A stretch of 64,000 nucleotides of DNA, taken from the NCBI GenBank assembly GCA_003416985.1, contig QVIN01000001.1:248001-312000 (forward strand), read 5' to 3'. The position numbers and the translations under genes were made by a program. The notes under the pieces are model-generated. The model saw only the letters and a program-made list of their open reading frames with translations. It searched no databases and was not told where the DNA came from. Shown in pieces: positions 1 through 9,232 of the stretch. Numbering within the stretch: position 1 is the stretch's first letter; each line of letters begins with the position of its first letter. The DNA comes from Duganella sp. BJB480 (GTDB taxonomy: Bacteria; Pseudomonadota; Gammaproteobacteria; Burkholderiales; Burkholderiaceae_D).

Positions 1-972
1 TTCCTTGGGCAGCAGGATCTTGGTCTGCTCGTCGCCGGTGATGACCGGGCGCTTGAACTGCGGATTGAGCGCCTTGAACTCGTCGACCGACAGCTCGGCC
101 AGGTGGGCGGCGATGGTCAGGTCGATGTCGCTGGTCTTGTCGACCGCCGTGAAGTACGGCGTGTTGTCGATGGCCGGCAGGTTCAGGCCGTACTGGGCCG
201 GGTTGGCGATGATGTTCTTCACCGCCTGCAGCTTGGGCACGTAGTTGCGGGTCTCGGCCGGCATCAGCTCGGCCAGGCTTTCGAAGTCGGTCGGCTTGCC
301 GGCCGCCTGGTTGCGCTTGATGGCCTTCTGCACCGAGCCTTCGCCCCAGTTATACGCGGCCAGCGCCAGTTGCCAGTCGCCGAACATGTCGTACAGGCGC
401 TGCAGGTAGGTCAGGGCGGCGTCGGTCGAGGCCAGGATGCCGCGGCGCTCGTCCTTGAAGGCGTCCTGCTTGAGGTTGAAGTCGCGGCCGGTGCCCGGCA
501 CGAACTGCCACATGCCGGCCGCGTTCGCGCTCGACAGCGCCTGCGGGTTGAACGCGGACTCGATGAACGGCAGCAGCGCCAGCTCGGTCGGCATGCCGCG
601 CTTCTCCAGCTCGGTGACCACGTGGAACAGGTAGCGCGAGGCGCGCGCCGTGGTGCGGCTGATGTAGTCGGGACGGGTGGCGTACCAGTTGACGTGCTTG
701 GCCACCAGCTCGTTGTTGATGTCCGGGATGGCGTAGCCGCTGCGGATGCGGCCCCACACGTCTTTCTCGCGGAAAGCATCCTCGTCGACCGCCTTGGCCG
801 GCTTGTTGATTTTCAGGGAGGAGACATCGAGGGCGGGGGACTTGGGCAGGGCGGACAGCGGCATCGACGACGCCGGCAGGCCCGGCGCTTCATCGTGGGC
901 CTGGACCATCGCCGGCGCCATCAGGGCCAGCAGCGTCGCCAGGGCGGCGGATCTAGAAATTCGTGCTTGCAT
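1..972 (-). CDS. mltD: Membrane-bound lytic murein transglycosylase D (3' end beyond window)
   Basis: Cleaves the MurNAc-GlcNAc bond of peptidoglycan to give anhydro-muropeptides at the cell envelope. The reading frame is open from an ATG at 972 to the window edge, so only the first 324 codons are seen. It has a hydrophobic N-terminal signal (residues 1-22), a Ser/Pro/Lys-rich linker, then the SLT catalytic domain with the Glu of an IESAFNPQA motif at about residue 138, followed by GMWQFVPGTGRDF and AAYNWGEG, the usual MltD signatures. The LysM repeats expected at the C-terminus would lie outside the window. The family assignment is firm; whether the rest is intact cannot be seen. Confidence 0.93.
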   Translation of the reverse strand, partial: MQARISRSAALATLLALMAPAMVQAHDEAPGLPASSMPLSALPKSPALDVSSLKINKPAKAVDEDAFREKDVWGRIRSGYAIPDINNELVAKHVNWYATRPDYISRTTARASRYLFHVVTELEKRGMPTELALLPFIESAFNPQALSSANAAGMWQFVPGTGRDFNLKQDAFKDERRGILASTDAALTYLQRLYDMFGDWQLALAAYNWGEGSVQKAIKRNQAAGKPTDFESLAELMPAETRNYVPKLQAVKNIIANPAQYGLNLPAIDNTPYFTAVDKTSDIDLTIAAHLAELSVDEFKALNPQFKRPVITGDEQTKILLPKE

Positions 973-1159
973 AGTTTTCCATTGTTATCGACGAGCAACA
1001 TCGAGCGGACTATGAATAAACGTGGAGTGTACGAAGGTCCCCGGGTCGAGTCAAGAAATATGTCAGCAGGATGACGAATTCTTTTATGCAATCGTTCCAC
1101 GTAAATAAGCAGAAAATGCCTGCAAAATCGCGGAAGTATGAGTTCCCGCAAAGAGTGCG

Positions 1160-1165
1160 TACAAT
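1160..1165 (+). promoter_or_regulatory. Possible -10 element for the DUF1415 operon
   Basis: TACAAT lies 33 nt before the ATG at 1199, in the 226-bp gap that separates this gene from the divergent mltD. The site AAGGAA lies 8 nt before the ATG. No convincing -35 was seen, so this is a weak call based on hexamer and position only. Confidence 0.35.
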
Positions 1166-1198
1166 TCCGCTTTTGAGCAGTCACCAAGGAATTGAATT

Positions 1199-1756
1199 AT
1201 GAGTAGCCCCGCCATCGATCACGACGCCGTCGTCGCCGAGACCGTCAATTGGGTGGAGCAGGCCGTCATCGGCCTGAACCTGTGTCCGTTCGCCAAGGCC
1301 GTCCATGTGAAAAAGCAGATCCGCTACGTGGTCAGCGACGCCGACACCCCGGAGGCGCTGCTGGCCCAGCTGCTGGAGGAGCTGGAATACCTGGCCGAGA
1401 CCTCGCCGGAGAAGGTCGACACGACCATGCTGATCCATCCGAACGTGCTGGCCGACTTCGAGGACTTCAACGAGTTCCTGGACGTGGCCGACGCCGCGCT
1501 GGAGGACGTGGAGCTGGACGGCATCCTGCAGGTGGCCAGCTTCCACCCGCACTACCAGTTCGCCGACACCCACCCGAACGACATCGAGAACTACACCAAC
1601 CGCTCGCCGTACCCGACGCTGCACCTGCTGCGCGAGGACAGCGTGGAGCGCGCGGTGGAGGCCTTCCCGGAGGCGGGCGACATCTTTGAAAAGAACATCG
1701 AGACGCTGCGCGCCCTGGGCCACGACGGCTGGGACAAGCTGATGAAGGTGAAATGA
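1199..1756 (+). CDS. DUF1415 family protein
   Basis: A 185-residue soluble protein of unknown function, matching the DUF1415 family of proteobacteria over its whole length. Visible family features are the N-terminal VEQAVIGLNLCPFA segment with a conserved Cys, a central acidic stretch, and ASFHPHYQF followed by TNRSPYPTLHLLRE. No signal peptide or membrane segment is present. An AAGGAA ribosome site supports the start. Its stop overlaps the start of the next gene (ATGA), so the two are probably co-translated. The biochemical role is not established. Confidence 0.9.
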   Translation: MSSPAIDHDAVVAETVNWVEQAVIGLNLCPFAKAVHVKKQIRYVVSDADTPEALLAQLLEELEYLAETSPEKVDTTMLIHPNVLADFEDFNEFLDVADAALEDVELDGILQVASFHPHYQFADTHPNDIENYTNRSPYPTLHLLREDSVERAVEAFPEAGDIFEKNIETLRALGHDGWDKLMKVK

Positions 1757-1944
1757 TGGCCGACCTGCCGGTCCGGCCGGACACGCCGTGCGTGGCGGTG
1801 TGCTCGACCACCTTCGACGAGATCTGCCGCGGCTGCGGCAGGTCGGTGGTCGAGGTGGCGCACTGGGTGTCGATGAGCGCCGAGCAGAAGGAACTGGTGT
1901 GGCAGCGCATCCTGGCGCAGGGCTACCCGCGCCGGAACACCTGA
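1753..1944 (+). CDS. DUF1289 small cysteine-rich protein
   Basis: A 63-residue protein of the DUF1289 family. It carries the Cys pattern C-x3-C-x8-C-x2-C (PCVAVCSTTFDEICRGCGR), which looks like a metal or Fe-S site, followed by the family's W-x-x-M segment. The first ATG overlaps the previous stop; a second ATG lies immediately after it at 1756. The gene abuts the convergent DUF1993 gene with no bases between their stop codons. Function is unknown. Confidence 0.88.
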   Translation: MMADLPVRPDTPCVAVCSTTFDEICRGCGRSVVEVAHWVSMSAEQKELVWQRILAQGYPRRNT

Positions 1945-2454
1945 TCAATAAGTGCCGATGAAGTCCTTCTTGCCCACTTCCAGGCCGTTGTGGCGCAGGA
2001 TGTCGTAGGCCGTGGTGGCGTGGAAGAAGAAGTGCGGCAGCGCGTAGTGGAACAGATAGGTCTGGCCGGTGAAGTGCTTGGTCTTCTCGCCGCTGCCGGT
2101 GGTGATGGCGCGCGTCTCGCTGCCCTCGATGGCGCTGGCCGGCACGCTGTCGATGTAGGCCAGGGTCTTGACGATGCGGGCCTTCAGTTCGGCGAAGCTG
2201 GTTTCGGTGTCCTCGTACGAAGGCACGTCCAGGCCGCCCAGGCGGGCCGCCGCGCCCTTGGAGAAGTCGCAGGCGATCTGGATCTGGCGGGTGAACGGCA
2301 GCATGTCCGGGAACAGGCGGTACTGCAGCAGCGCGTTCGGGTCGATCTTTTTCTCGGCCGCGTGGGTCTCGGCCTTGTCGAGGATGGCCAGCAGACTGTT
2401 CAGGATCTGTTTGAACACGGGGATGGAGGCGGAGTACATGGAGAATGTGGTCAT
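1945..2454 (-). CDS. DUF1993 domain-containing protein
   Basis: A 169-residue protein of the DUF1993 family, a DinB-like helical fold of unknown function. The sequence begins MTTFSMYSASIPVFKQIL and contains the conserved HYALPHFFFHATTAYDILRH stretch near the C-terminus, with several His that could bind metal. The frame is open further upstream, but the ATG at 2454 has an AGAGGG ribosome site and matches where family members start. It is convergent with the DUF1289 gene and divergent from the large GGDEF-EAL gene. Confidence 0.88.
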   Translation of the reverse strand: MTTFSMYSASIPVFKQILNSLLAILDKAETHAAEKKIDPNALLQYRLFPDMLPFTRQIQIACDFSKGAAARLGGLDVPSYEDTETSFAELKARIVKTLAYIDSVPASAIEGSETRAITTGSGEKTKHFTGQTYLFHYALPHFFFHATTAYDILRHNGLEVGKKDFIGTY

Positions 2455-2627
2455 GGCGGAGCCCTCTGTTGAATGGAGCCGCGATGATAGCCTGCCTGTG
2501 GGTTTTTTGCTGGGAGCATGACTTTTTCGCCAGTTTCCGTGCATAATTCCATCAAGTAACCCTAAAGTTTGCGCGACGAACCCCTATACACAGATGATGC
2601 AAACTTATCAAGACGGCGTACCGGTGC

Positions 2628-5600
2628 ATGATTAGCGCCCTCTATCAACGGCTGCGTACCCGGCTCGGCGCCCTGTACGGTCTGTCGATCTATGGTGCGC
2701 TGTTGCTGGTGGTGTTCGGCGGCCTGGTGATCCCGGCCATCATCGGCAGCTATCTGCTGATCGGCGTGCATGAGCAGCAGTCGGCGCGCGTGGCGCTCAA
2801 CGAATCGCTGCAGCGCAACGCCGACATCCTGGCGCTGGGCATGCAGGAATCGCTGTGGAACATGAACGCCGAGTCGGCCCACTCGCTGGTCGAGTCGGTG
2901 ATGCGCGACCAGTCGGTGCTGCAGGTCGAGGTGGTCGGCCAGGCCGACACCCAGTTCATGAGCGTGCATTCGCCGCGCCGCGCGGCCGGCAACGTGTTCC
3001 GCGCCGAGCGCGAGATCCTGGTGCGCGGCGAGCGCATCGGCCGCATCACGGTCGAGATGGACGACGCCCGCAGCCAGCAGGAGCTGCGCGAGAAGCAGCT
3101 GTCCTACGTGTTCGTGCTGGCCGGGCAGCTGATGGTGTCGCTGCTGCTGATCGTGTTGTTCCTCAATTCCCGTCTGATCAAGCCGCTGCGCAAGCTGATG
3201 CGCTTCTCCGACCGCCTGTCGCACGGCGACTTCGAAACCCGGCTGGACCTGGTCGGCAGCGACGAGCTGGGCCGCCTGGCCGGCCAGCTGGAGCAGATGC
3301 GGGTGGCGATCAAGCGCCTGTTCGAGGACATCGGCCAGCGCGAGGAGCGCTTCCGCACCATCGTCACCCAGGTGCCGGGCGCGGTGTTCCGCTTCCGCCC
3401 CGACGGCCCGATCGACTTCGTGTCCGACGCCATCGAGGAGATCTCCGGCTACTCCGCCGCCCAGTTCATGCGCAGCACCACCCACTCCTGGACCAACCTG
3501 ATCGCGCCGGAAGACCGCAAGAAGCAGCGCCGCGCGGTGACCGAGGCGATCCGCGGCGCCCAGCCGTACGAGATCGAATACCGCATCCTGGACGCCTCCG
3601 GCACCGAGCGCTGGGTGGCCGAGAATGGCCAGCCGCAGCCGCACGACGGCGAGGGCAACGCGCCCTGGGTGGACGGCATCATCTCCGACATCAGCCTGCG
3701 CAAGCACAACGAGATGCGTATCGAGGCGCTGCTGGCCGAGCAGAGCGCCATCCTCGACAACGTCATGTTCGGCGTGATGTTCGTACGGAACCGCAAGATC
3801 GTCTCGGTCAACCGCCGCTGCGAGGAGCTGTTCGGCTACGAGCCGGGCGCGATGACCGGGGCCTCGACCGCCATCGTGTTCCCCAACTCCTTCGATTTCG
3901 AATCGGCCGGCGCGCGCCAGTACCCGTCGCTGTCCGAGGGCGACTACTTCAACGAGGAGCGCCACTACCGCCGCAAGGACGGCAGCCTGTTCTGGTGCAT
4001 GGTCAGCGGCTACGCGCTCGACAACAAGCGCGCCAACGAGGGCAGCATCTGGGTGTACGCCGACATCACCGCCCGCAAGGAGGCCGAGGAGAAGCTGCGC
4101 CTGTCGGCCACCGTGATCGAGCACATCGCCGACGGCGTGGTGGTGCTGGACGACCAGGGCATCATCGTCGCCGTCAATCCGGCCTTCACGCAGATCACCG
4201 GCTACACCGAGGCCGAGGCGCTGGGCCACGACCGCACGCTGACGCGCTCCGGCCGCCACGACACCGAGTTCTACGCCGACATGTGGAAGGCGCAGGTGGA
4301 AAAAGGCTTCTGGCGCGGCGAGATCTGGAACCAGCGCAAGAACGGCGAGTTGTACCTGGAGTGGCTGACGGTGAGCGCGGTGCGCGACACGCGCGGCGAG
4401 ACCACGCACTACGTCGGCGTCTTCAGCGACATCACCAAGGCCAAGGAGTCGCAGGAAAAGCTGGACCACCTGGCCCACCACGACCCGCTGACCGCGCTGC
4501 CGAACCGCCTGCTGTTCCACGACCGCCTGCAGCACGCGCTGCAGCGCGCCTCGCGCGACGGCGAACAGCTGGCGCTGCTGTTCATCGACCTGGACCGCTT
4601 CAAGAACGTCAACGACACGCTGGGCCACCACATCGGCGACGAGCTGCTTAAGCAGGTCGCCAAGGCGCTGCAGGAGCGCCTGCGCGAGGGCGACACGCTG
4701 GCGCGCCTGGGTGGCGACGAGTTCATCGTCCTGCTGGAGAATATCGAGAATCAGTTCGGCGCCAGCCAGGTCGCCGAGAAGCTGGTGCAGATGTTCGAGC
4801 AGCCGTTCATGGTGGCCGGGCACGAGCTGTTCGTCACCTGCAGCGTCGGCATCAGCGTGTTCCCGGAGGACGCGGTCGACCTGAACATGCTGATCAGGAA
4901 CGCCGACGTCGCCATGTACCAGGCCAAGGCGCGCGGCCGCAACGGCTACAGCTTCTACACGCCGTCGATGACGGGCGAAGGCGTCGAGCGCCTGCGGCTG
5001 GAGACCTTCCTGCGCCGCTCGATCGAGAAGGACGAGATCTTCCTCAACTACCAGCCGCAGGTGGAGATCGACACCGGCCGCCTGATCGGCGTCGAGGCGC
5101 TGGTGCGCTGGAACCATCCGGAGCTGGGCCTGGTGCCGCCGATCCGCTTCATCCCGCTGGCCGAGGACACGGGCTTCATCAACCAGCTGGGCAAGTGGGT
5201 GCTGGAGGAGGCCTGCCGCCAGATGATGCGCTGGCAGGAAGCCGGCCTGCACGTGCCGAAGATGGCGGTCAACCTGTCGGCCAAGCAGTTCGAGCGCGGC
5301 AGCATCGTCAACATGGTGGCCGACATCCTGCGCGAGACCGGCCTGGCGCCGGAGCGCCTGCAGCTGGAGGTGACCGAGTCGGTGATCATGAACACCGGCG
5401 ACGCCATGGTCTTCATCAACGACCTGCACTCGATCGGCGTCGGCCTGGCGATCGACGATTTCGGCACCGGCTACTCGTCGCTGGCCTACCTGAAGCAGCT
5501 GCCGGTGCAGACGCTGAAGATCGACCGCTCCTTCATCAAGGACATCTCGACCGACGTCAACGACGAGGCCATCGCCATCGCCATCATCCAGCTGGGCAAG

Positions 5601-5747
5601 AGCATGAACCTGTCCGTGATCGCCGAGGGCGTCGAGACCGAGGAGCAGGCCGCGTTCCTGCTGCGGCACGGCTGCCACCAGGCGCAGGGCTACTTCTACA
5701 GCAAGCCGGTGTCCGCCAGCGACATGCTGGCGCGCTGGCGCCAATAA
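2628..5747 (+). CDS. Membrane-bound PAS-GGDEF-EAL cyclic-di-GMP enzyme
   Basis: A 1039-residue inner-membrane signalling protein. In order: TM helix (about 17-41), a periplasmic sensor region of about 120 residues, TM helix (about 163-183), HAMP, three PAS domains (about 240-360, 365-490, 490-615), GGDEF and EAL. The cyclase signature GGDEF is intact at 695-699, and REGD five residues before it fits the inhibitory I-site. The EAL domain also looks active: EAL at 823-825, NLSAKQF, EVTESVIM, DDFGTGYSS and EGVETEEQ are all present. It is therefore likely bifunctional. The ligand of the sensor region cannot be read from sequence. It stands alone, 18 bp before the molybdopterin protein gene. Confidence 0.95.
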   Translation: MISALYQRLRTRLGALYGLSIYGALLLVVFGGLVIPAIIGSYLLIGVHEQQSARVALNESLQRNADILALGMQESLWNMNAESAHSLVESVMRDQSVLQVEVVGQADTQFMSVHSPRRAAGNVFRAEREILVRGERIGRITVEMDDARSQQELREKQLSYVFVLAGQLMVSLLLIVLFLNSRLIKPLRKLMRFSDRLSHGDFETRLDLVGSDELGRLAGQLEQMRVAIKRLFEDIGQREERFRTIVTQVPGAVFRFRPDGPIDFVSDAIEEISGYSAAQFMRSTTHSWTNLIAPEDRKKQRRAVTEAIRGAQPYEIEYRILDASGTERWVAENGQPQPHDGEGNAPWVDGIISDISLRKHNEMRIEALLAEQSAILDNVMFGVMFVRNRKIVSVNRRCEELFGYEPGAMTGASTAIVFPNSFDFESAGARQYPSLSEGDYFNEERHYRRKDGSLFWCMVSGYALDNKRANEGSIWVYADITARKEAEEKLRLSATVIEHIADGVVVLDDQGIIVAVNPAFTQITGYTEAEALGHDRTLTRSGRHDTEFYADMWKAQVEKGFWRGEIWNQRKNGELYLEWLTVSAVRDTRGETTHYVGVFSDITKAKESQEKLDHLAHHDPLTALPNRLLFHDRLQHALQRASRDGEQLALLFIDLDRFKNVNDTLGHHIGDELLKQVAKALQERLREGDTLARLGGDEFIVLLENIENQFGASQVAEKLVQMFEQPFMVAGHELFVTCSVGISVFPEDAVDLNMLIRNADVAMYQAKARGRNGYSFYTPSMTGEGVERLRLETFLRRSIEKDEIFLNYQPQVEIDTGRLIGVEALVRWNHPELGLVPPIRFIPLAEDTGFINQLGKWVLEEACRQMMRWQEAGLHVPKMAVNLSAKQFERGSIVNMVADILRETGLAPERLQLEVTESVIMNTGDAMVFINDLHSIGVGLAIDDFGTGYSSLAYLKQLPVQTLKIDRSFIKDISTDVNDEAIAIAIIQLGKSMNLSVIAEGVETEEQAAFLLRHGCHQAQGYFYSKPVSASDMLARWRQ

Positions 5748-5765
5748 TCGAACAAGGGAGACCGT

Positions 5766-8036
5766 ATGCAGCCACAGTCCAAACGACGCCGCCGCTTTAT
5801 CTTTGGCGGCGTGGCCGCCGCCGGCGCGCTGGTGGTCGGCTGGGGCGCGATGCCGCCGAGGCAGCGCCTGCACGCCACGCATCCGATGCCGGTGGTCGGC
5901 AACGCGGTGGAGCTCAACGGCTGGGTGGCGGTGGCGCCGGACGGCATGGTCAACGTGGTCATGGCGCGCAGTGAGATGGGGCAGGGCGTGCACACCGCCT
6001 TGCCGATGCTGGTGGCCGAGGAGATGGACGTGCCGCTGTCGGCGGTGCGGCTGGTGCAGGCGCCGCACGATAAAATCTACGGCAATATCGCCATGCTCAA
6101 GGACGGCCTGCCGTTCCACCCGGACGACAACGGCGACCTGAAGGCGGTGGTCAGCTGGACCGTCGGCAAGGTCGCGCGCGAGCTGGGCCTGATCATCACC
6201 GGCGGCTCGTCCAGCGTGAAGGACGCGTGGCAGCCGATGCGCGAAGCCGGCGCCGCCGCGCGCGCCATGCTGGTGGCAGCCGCCGCCGCGCAGTGGAAGG
6301 CGCGCGCGGAGGACTGCCGCACCGAGGACGGCTTCGTCATCCACGCCGACGGCAGGCGCCTGGCGTACGGCGCGCTGGCGGTTGCCGCCGCCACCTCCAA
6401 GCCGGGCGAGATCCGCCTGAAGGCGCCCCGGGATTTCAAGCTGATCGGCCGCCCGCAGCCGCGCCGCGACACGCCGTCCAAGGTGAACGGCGCGGCGGTG
6501 TATGGCCTCGACGTGCGACCCCAGGGCATGGTGTATGCGGCCGTCCGCATGTCGCCGGTGATCGGCGGCCGGGTCGCCAGCGTCGACGCGGACGCGGTGC
6601 TGAAGATGCCGGGCGTGCTGCGTGTGGTCGATTTCTCCGGCGCGCTGCCGGCCAGGACCGGCGCCGGCGCCGGCGTGGCGGTGGTGGCCAAGAGCTGGTG
6701 GCAGGCCAGGCAGGCCGCGCTGGCGCTGCCGGTGCAGTGGAACGAGGGCGACGGCGCCAGGCTGTCGAGCGCCGCCATCTACGCCGAGTTCGCGGCCAAA
6801 CTGGACGCGGAGTCCGGCCATGCCTACCACAAGTCGGGCGACATGGACGCGGTGGAGGGCAAGGCCATCGGCGTCGCCAAGACCGTGACGGCGGAATATC
6901 GCGCGCCCTATCTGGCGCATGCCGCGATGGAGCCGGTCAACTGCACGGCGCAGGTCAAGGACGGCTTCGTGTTCCTGTGGGCGCCGACGCAGTCGCCCGG
7001 CTTCGCGGTGGAGGCGGCGGCCAAGGCGGGCGGCGTCCCGGCCGACAAGGTGGTGCTGGAGGTGACGATGCTGGGCGGCGGCTTCGGGCGCCGGCTGGAT
7101 GTCGACATGGTGTCGCAGGTGGTGGCGGTGGCGCGGCAAACCGGCGGGCTGCCGGTGCAGATGATCTGGTCGCGCGAGGACGACACCACCCACGACGTGT
7201 ACCGCCCGGCCGCGCTGGCGCGCTTCAACGCCAGCCTGGACGCGGCGGGCAATGTGCTCGGCTACGACAACAAGTCGGCCAGCGGATCGGTGTCGCACCA
7301 GTTCTTCAAACGCAACCTCGGCCTGCCGCCCGGCGGGCCGGACAAGACCACGGTCGAAGGGGAGTTCGACATGCAGTACGAATTCCCCAATCAGCGCATA
7401 CGGCACGTGATCGTCGACAGCCCGGTGCCGCTGGGGTACTGGCGCTCGGTCGGGCATTCGCACAACGCGTTCTTCAAGGAGAGCTTCATCGACGAGCTGG
7501 CGCACGCGGGCGGCAGGGACAGCGTGGCATTCCGGCGAAGCCTGCTCAAGCGGCACCCGCGCCACCTGGCGGTGCTCGATGCGGCGGTGGCCAGGGCTGG
7601 CGCCGCGCCGGCGGGGCGCGCGCACGGCGTCGCGCTGCACCAGTCGTTCGGCACCATCGTCGCGCAGGTGGCGGAAGTGTCGGTGGAAGGCACGGAGATC
7701 CGCGTGCACCGCGTGGTGTGTGCGGTCGACTGCGGCATCGCCGTCAATCCCAACATCATCGCGCAGCAAGTGGAATCGGCGGTGGTGTTCGGGCTGTCGG
7801 CGGCCTTGTATGGCGCGGTGACGATCAAGGATGGCAAGGTCGAGCAGACCAGCTTCAACGACTATCCGGTGCTGCGCCTGAACCAGGCGCCCGAGGTGGA
7901 GACCATCATCATGCCGAGCGCCGAGCATCCCGAAGGCATGGGCGAGCCGGCCACGCCGCCGATCGCGCCGGCGGTGGCCAACGCCGTCTTCAAGCTGACC
8001 GGCAAGCGCCTGCGCACCCTGCCTTTGACCATATAA
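5766..8036 (+). CDS. Orphan molybdopterin-binding oxidoreductase subunit, IorB-like
   Basis: A 756-residue protein of the xanthine dehydrogenase/aldehyde oxidase large-subunit superfamily, closest in style to isoquinoline 1-oxidoreductase beta subunits (molybdopterin-cytosine-dinucleotide enzymes). An RRRRFIFGG N-terminus followed by a hydrophobic stretch suggests Tat export. Family marks include GGGFGRRLDVD, PLGYWRSVGHSHNAFF and GEPATPPIAPA with the candidate catalytic Glu at 727. The start has a GGGAG ribosome site. These enzymes normally need a [2Fe-2S] alpha subunit and often a cytochrome; neither is adjacent. The gene lies 18 bp after the GGDEF-EAL gene and ends 2 bp before a palindromic repeat. 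Confidence 0.9.
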   Translation: MQPQSKRRRRFIFGGVAAAGALVVGWGAMPPRQRLHATHPMPVVGNAVELNGWVAVAPDGMVNVVMARSEMGQGVHTALPMLVAEEMDVPLSAVRLVQAPHDKIYGNIAMLKDGLPFHPDDNGDLKAVVSWTVGKVARELGLIITGGSSSVKDAWQPMREAGAAARAMLVAAAAAQWKARAEDCRTEDGFVIHADGRRLAYGALAVAAATSKPGEIRLKAPRDFKLIGRPQPRRDTPSKVNGAAVYGLDVRPQGMVYAAVRMSPVIGGRVASVDADAVLKMPGVLRVVDFSGALPARTGAGAGVAVVAKSWWQARQAALALPVQWNEGDGARLSSAAIYAEFAAKLDAESGHAYHKSGDMDAVEGKAIGVAKTVTAEYRAPYLAHAAMEPVNCTAQVKDGFVFLWAPTQSPGFAVEAAAKAGGVPADKVVLEVTMLGGGFGRRLDVDMVSQVVAVARQTGGLPVQMIWSREDDTTHDVYRPAALARFNASLDAAGNVLGYDNKSASGSVSHQFFKRNLGLPPGGPDKTTVEGEFDMQYEFPNQRIRHVIVDSPVPLGYWRSVGHSHNAFFKESFIDELAHAGGRDSVAFRRSLLKRHPRHLAVLDAAVARAGAAPAGRAHGVALHQSFGTIVAQVAEVSVEGTEIRVHRVVCAVDCGIAVNPNIIAQQVESAVVFGLSAALYGAVTIKDGKVEQTSFNDYPVLRLNQAPEVETIIMPSAEHPEGMGEPATPPIAPAVANAVFKLTGKRLRTLPLTI

Positions 8037-8038
8037 AA

Positions 8039-8128
8039 TTGGGGTCAAGTCTGACATTCGGACACGGCCTCTACCGTAGTGGCCCCGCTACGGCAGAGGC
8101 CGTGTCCGAATGTCAGACTTGACCCCAA
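8039..8128. repeat. Long palindromic repeat, copy 1
   Basis: Two 41-bp arms (8039-8079 and 8088-8128) are inverted with one mismatch around an 8-nt loop. The arms begin TTGGGGTCAAG and end CTTGACCCCAA. It fills most of the gap between two same-strand genes, and a T-rich run follows at about 8133-8139. The same unit occurs at 21030-21161, so this is a dispersed element (REP/MITE-like) and not only a terminator, though it could fold into a strong RNA hairpin. Confidence 0.95.
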
Positions 8129-8155
8129 AGTTGCTTTTTTTAGGGACTAGTCATT

Positions 8156-9220
8156 ATGATTTTTCGCCAACTTTTTGATCCGACGTCTTCCACCTACACC
8201 TATCTGCTGGGCGACGGCGGCGAGGCGCTGCTGATCGATCCGGTATATGAACAGGTGCCGCGCGACCTGGCGTTGCTGAAGGAGCTGGGCTTGCGCCTGC
8301 TGGCCACGCTCGACACCCACGTCCACGCCGACCATGTGACCGGCGCCTGGCGCCTGCACCAGAGCTGCGGCAGCGCCATCGCGCTGGCGGCGGCGGCCGG
8401 CGCGCAGCTGGCCGACCGGCCGCTGCGCCACGGCGACCGCATCGACTTCGGCAGCCGCCACCTGACCGTGCGCGCGACGCCCGGCCACACCAACGGCTGC
8501 CTGACCTTCGTGCTGGACGACGAGAGCATGGCCTTCACCGGCGACAGCCTGCTGATACGCGGCTGCGGCCGCACCGATTTCCAGCAGGGCAGTCCGCAGC
8601 AGCTGTTCGCCTCGGTGCGCGGGCAAATCCTGTCGCTGCCGGAAGCCTGCCTGCTCTATCCGGCCCACGATTACCGCGGCATCACCGTCACCAGCGTGGC
8701 CGAGGAGCGCCGCTTCAATCCGCGCCTGGGCGGCGACGTGGACGAGGGCGATTTTGCGGGACACATGAACAACCTCCACCTGCCGCATCCGAAGCTGATC
8801 GCGGTGGCGGTGCCGGCCAATATGCGCTGCGGCCAGCCGGAGGGCAACGCGCCGCCGCCGGATACGCCGGACTGGGCGCCGTTGACGCTGCGCTTCAGCG
8901 GCGTGTGGGAGATCGAGCCGATGGTCCTGCTGGAGCACGCGGCCGAGGTGCAGATCGTCGACGTGCGCGAGGCGCCCGAGTTCATCGACCAGCTGGGACA
9001 TCTGGAAGGCGCGCGGCTGGTGCCGCTGTCGCAGTTGATGGACCGCGCGGGCGAACTGGATAAGAACCGGCCGGTGGTGGCGGTGTGCCGCTCGGGCGTG
9101 CGTTCGGCGCAGGCCAGCGTGCTGCTGGCCAAGGCCGGCTTCGGCAAGGTCGCCAACCTGGCCGGCGGCATGCTGCGCTGGAAGCTGGAGGCGTTGCCGG
9201 TGGCGTCCGACAGCGTCTGA
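8156..9220 (+). CDS. Persulfide dioxygenase-rhodanese fusion protein
   Basis: A 354-residue two-domain enzyme of sulfide/persulfide detoxification. Residues 1-240 form an ETHE1-type metallo-beta-lactamase fold with the metal motif H55-x-H57-x-D59-H60 (THVHADH) and later ATPGHTNG and YPAHDY. Residues about 255-350 form a rhodanese domain with active Cys311 in CRSGVRS. This matches the known PRF class, in which the dioxygenase oxidises glutathione persulfide to sulfite and the rhodanese moves sulfur between thiosulfate and glutathione. It is cytoplasmic by lack of a signal. The gene appears monocistronic after the palindromic repeat. Confidence 0.93.
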   Translation: MIFRQLFDPTSSTYTYLLGDGGEALLIDPVYEQVPRDLALLKELGLRLLATLDTHVHADHVTGAWRLHQSCGSAIALAAAAGAQLADRPLRHGDRIDFGSRHLTVRATPGHTNGCLTFVLDDESMAFTGDSLLIRGCGRTDFQQGSPQQLFASVRGQILSLPEACLLYPAHDYRGITVTSVAEERRFNPRLGGDVDEGDFAGHMNNLHLPHPKLIAVAVPANMRCGQPEGNAPPPDTPDWAPLTLRFSGVWEIEPMVLLEHAAEVQIVDVREAPEFIDQLGHLEGARLVPLSQLMDRAGELDKNRPVVAVCRSGVRSAQASVLLAKAGFGKVANLAGGMLRWKLEALPVASDSV

Positions 9221-9232
9221 CGGCGCGCCGTC

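Noticed and set aside
103..1074. A 323-codon plus-strand open frame at the window start
   Set aside because: It lies opposite mltD, whose reading frame is confirmed by the SLT catalytic motifs; the plus translation is a low-complexity shadow.
2594..2635. A 13-codon upstream ORF overlapping the start of the GGDEF-EAL gene
   Set aside because: It has no ribosome site and no peptide feature; overlap with the start could be chance, so it is not listed as a gene.
2562..8057. A very long open frame on the minus strand (1831 codons) opposite the GGDEF-EAL and molybdopterin genes
   Set aside because: It is a GC-rich codon-position shadow: the translation is His/Arg/Ala/Gln-rich with no domain, and the plus strand holds two full, motif-rich proteins.
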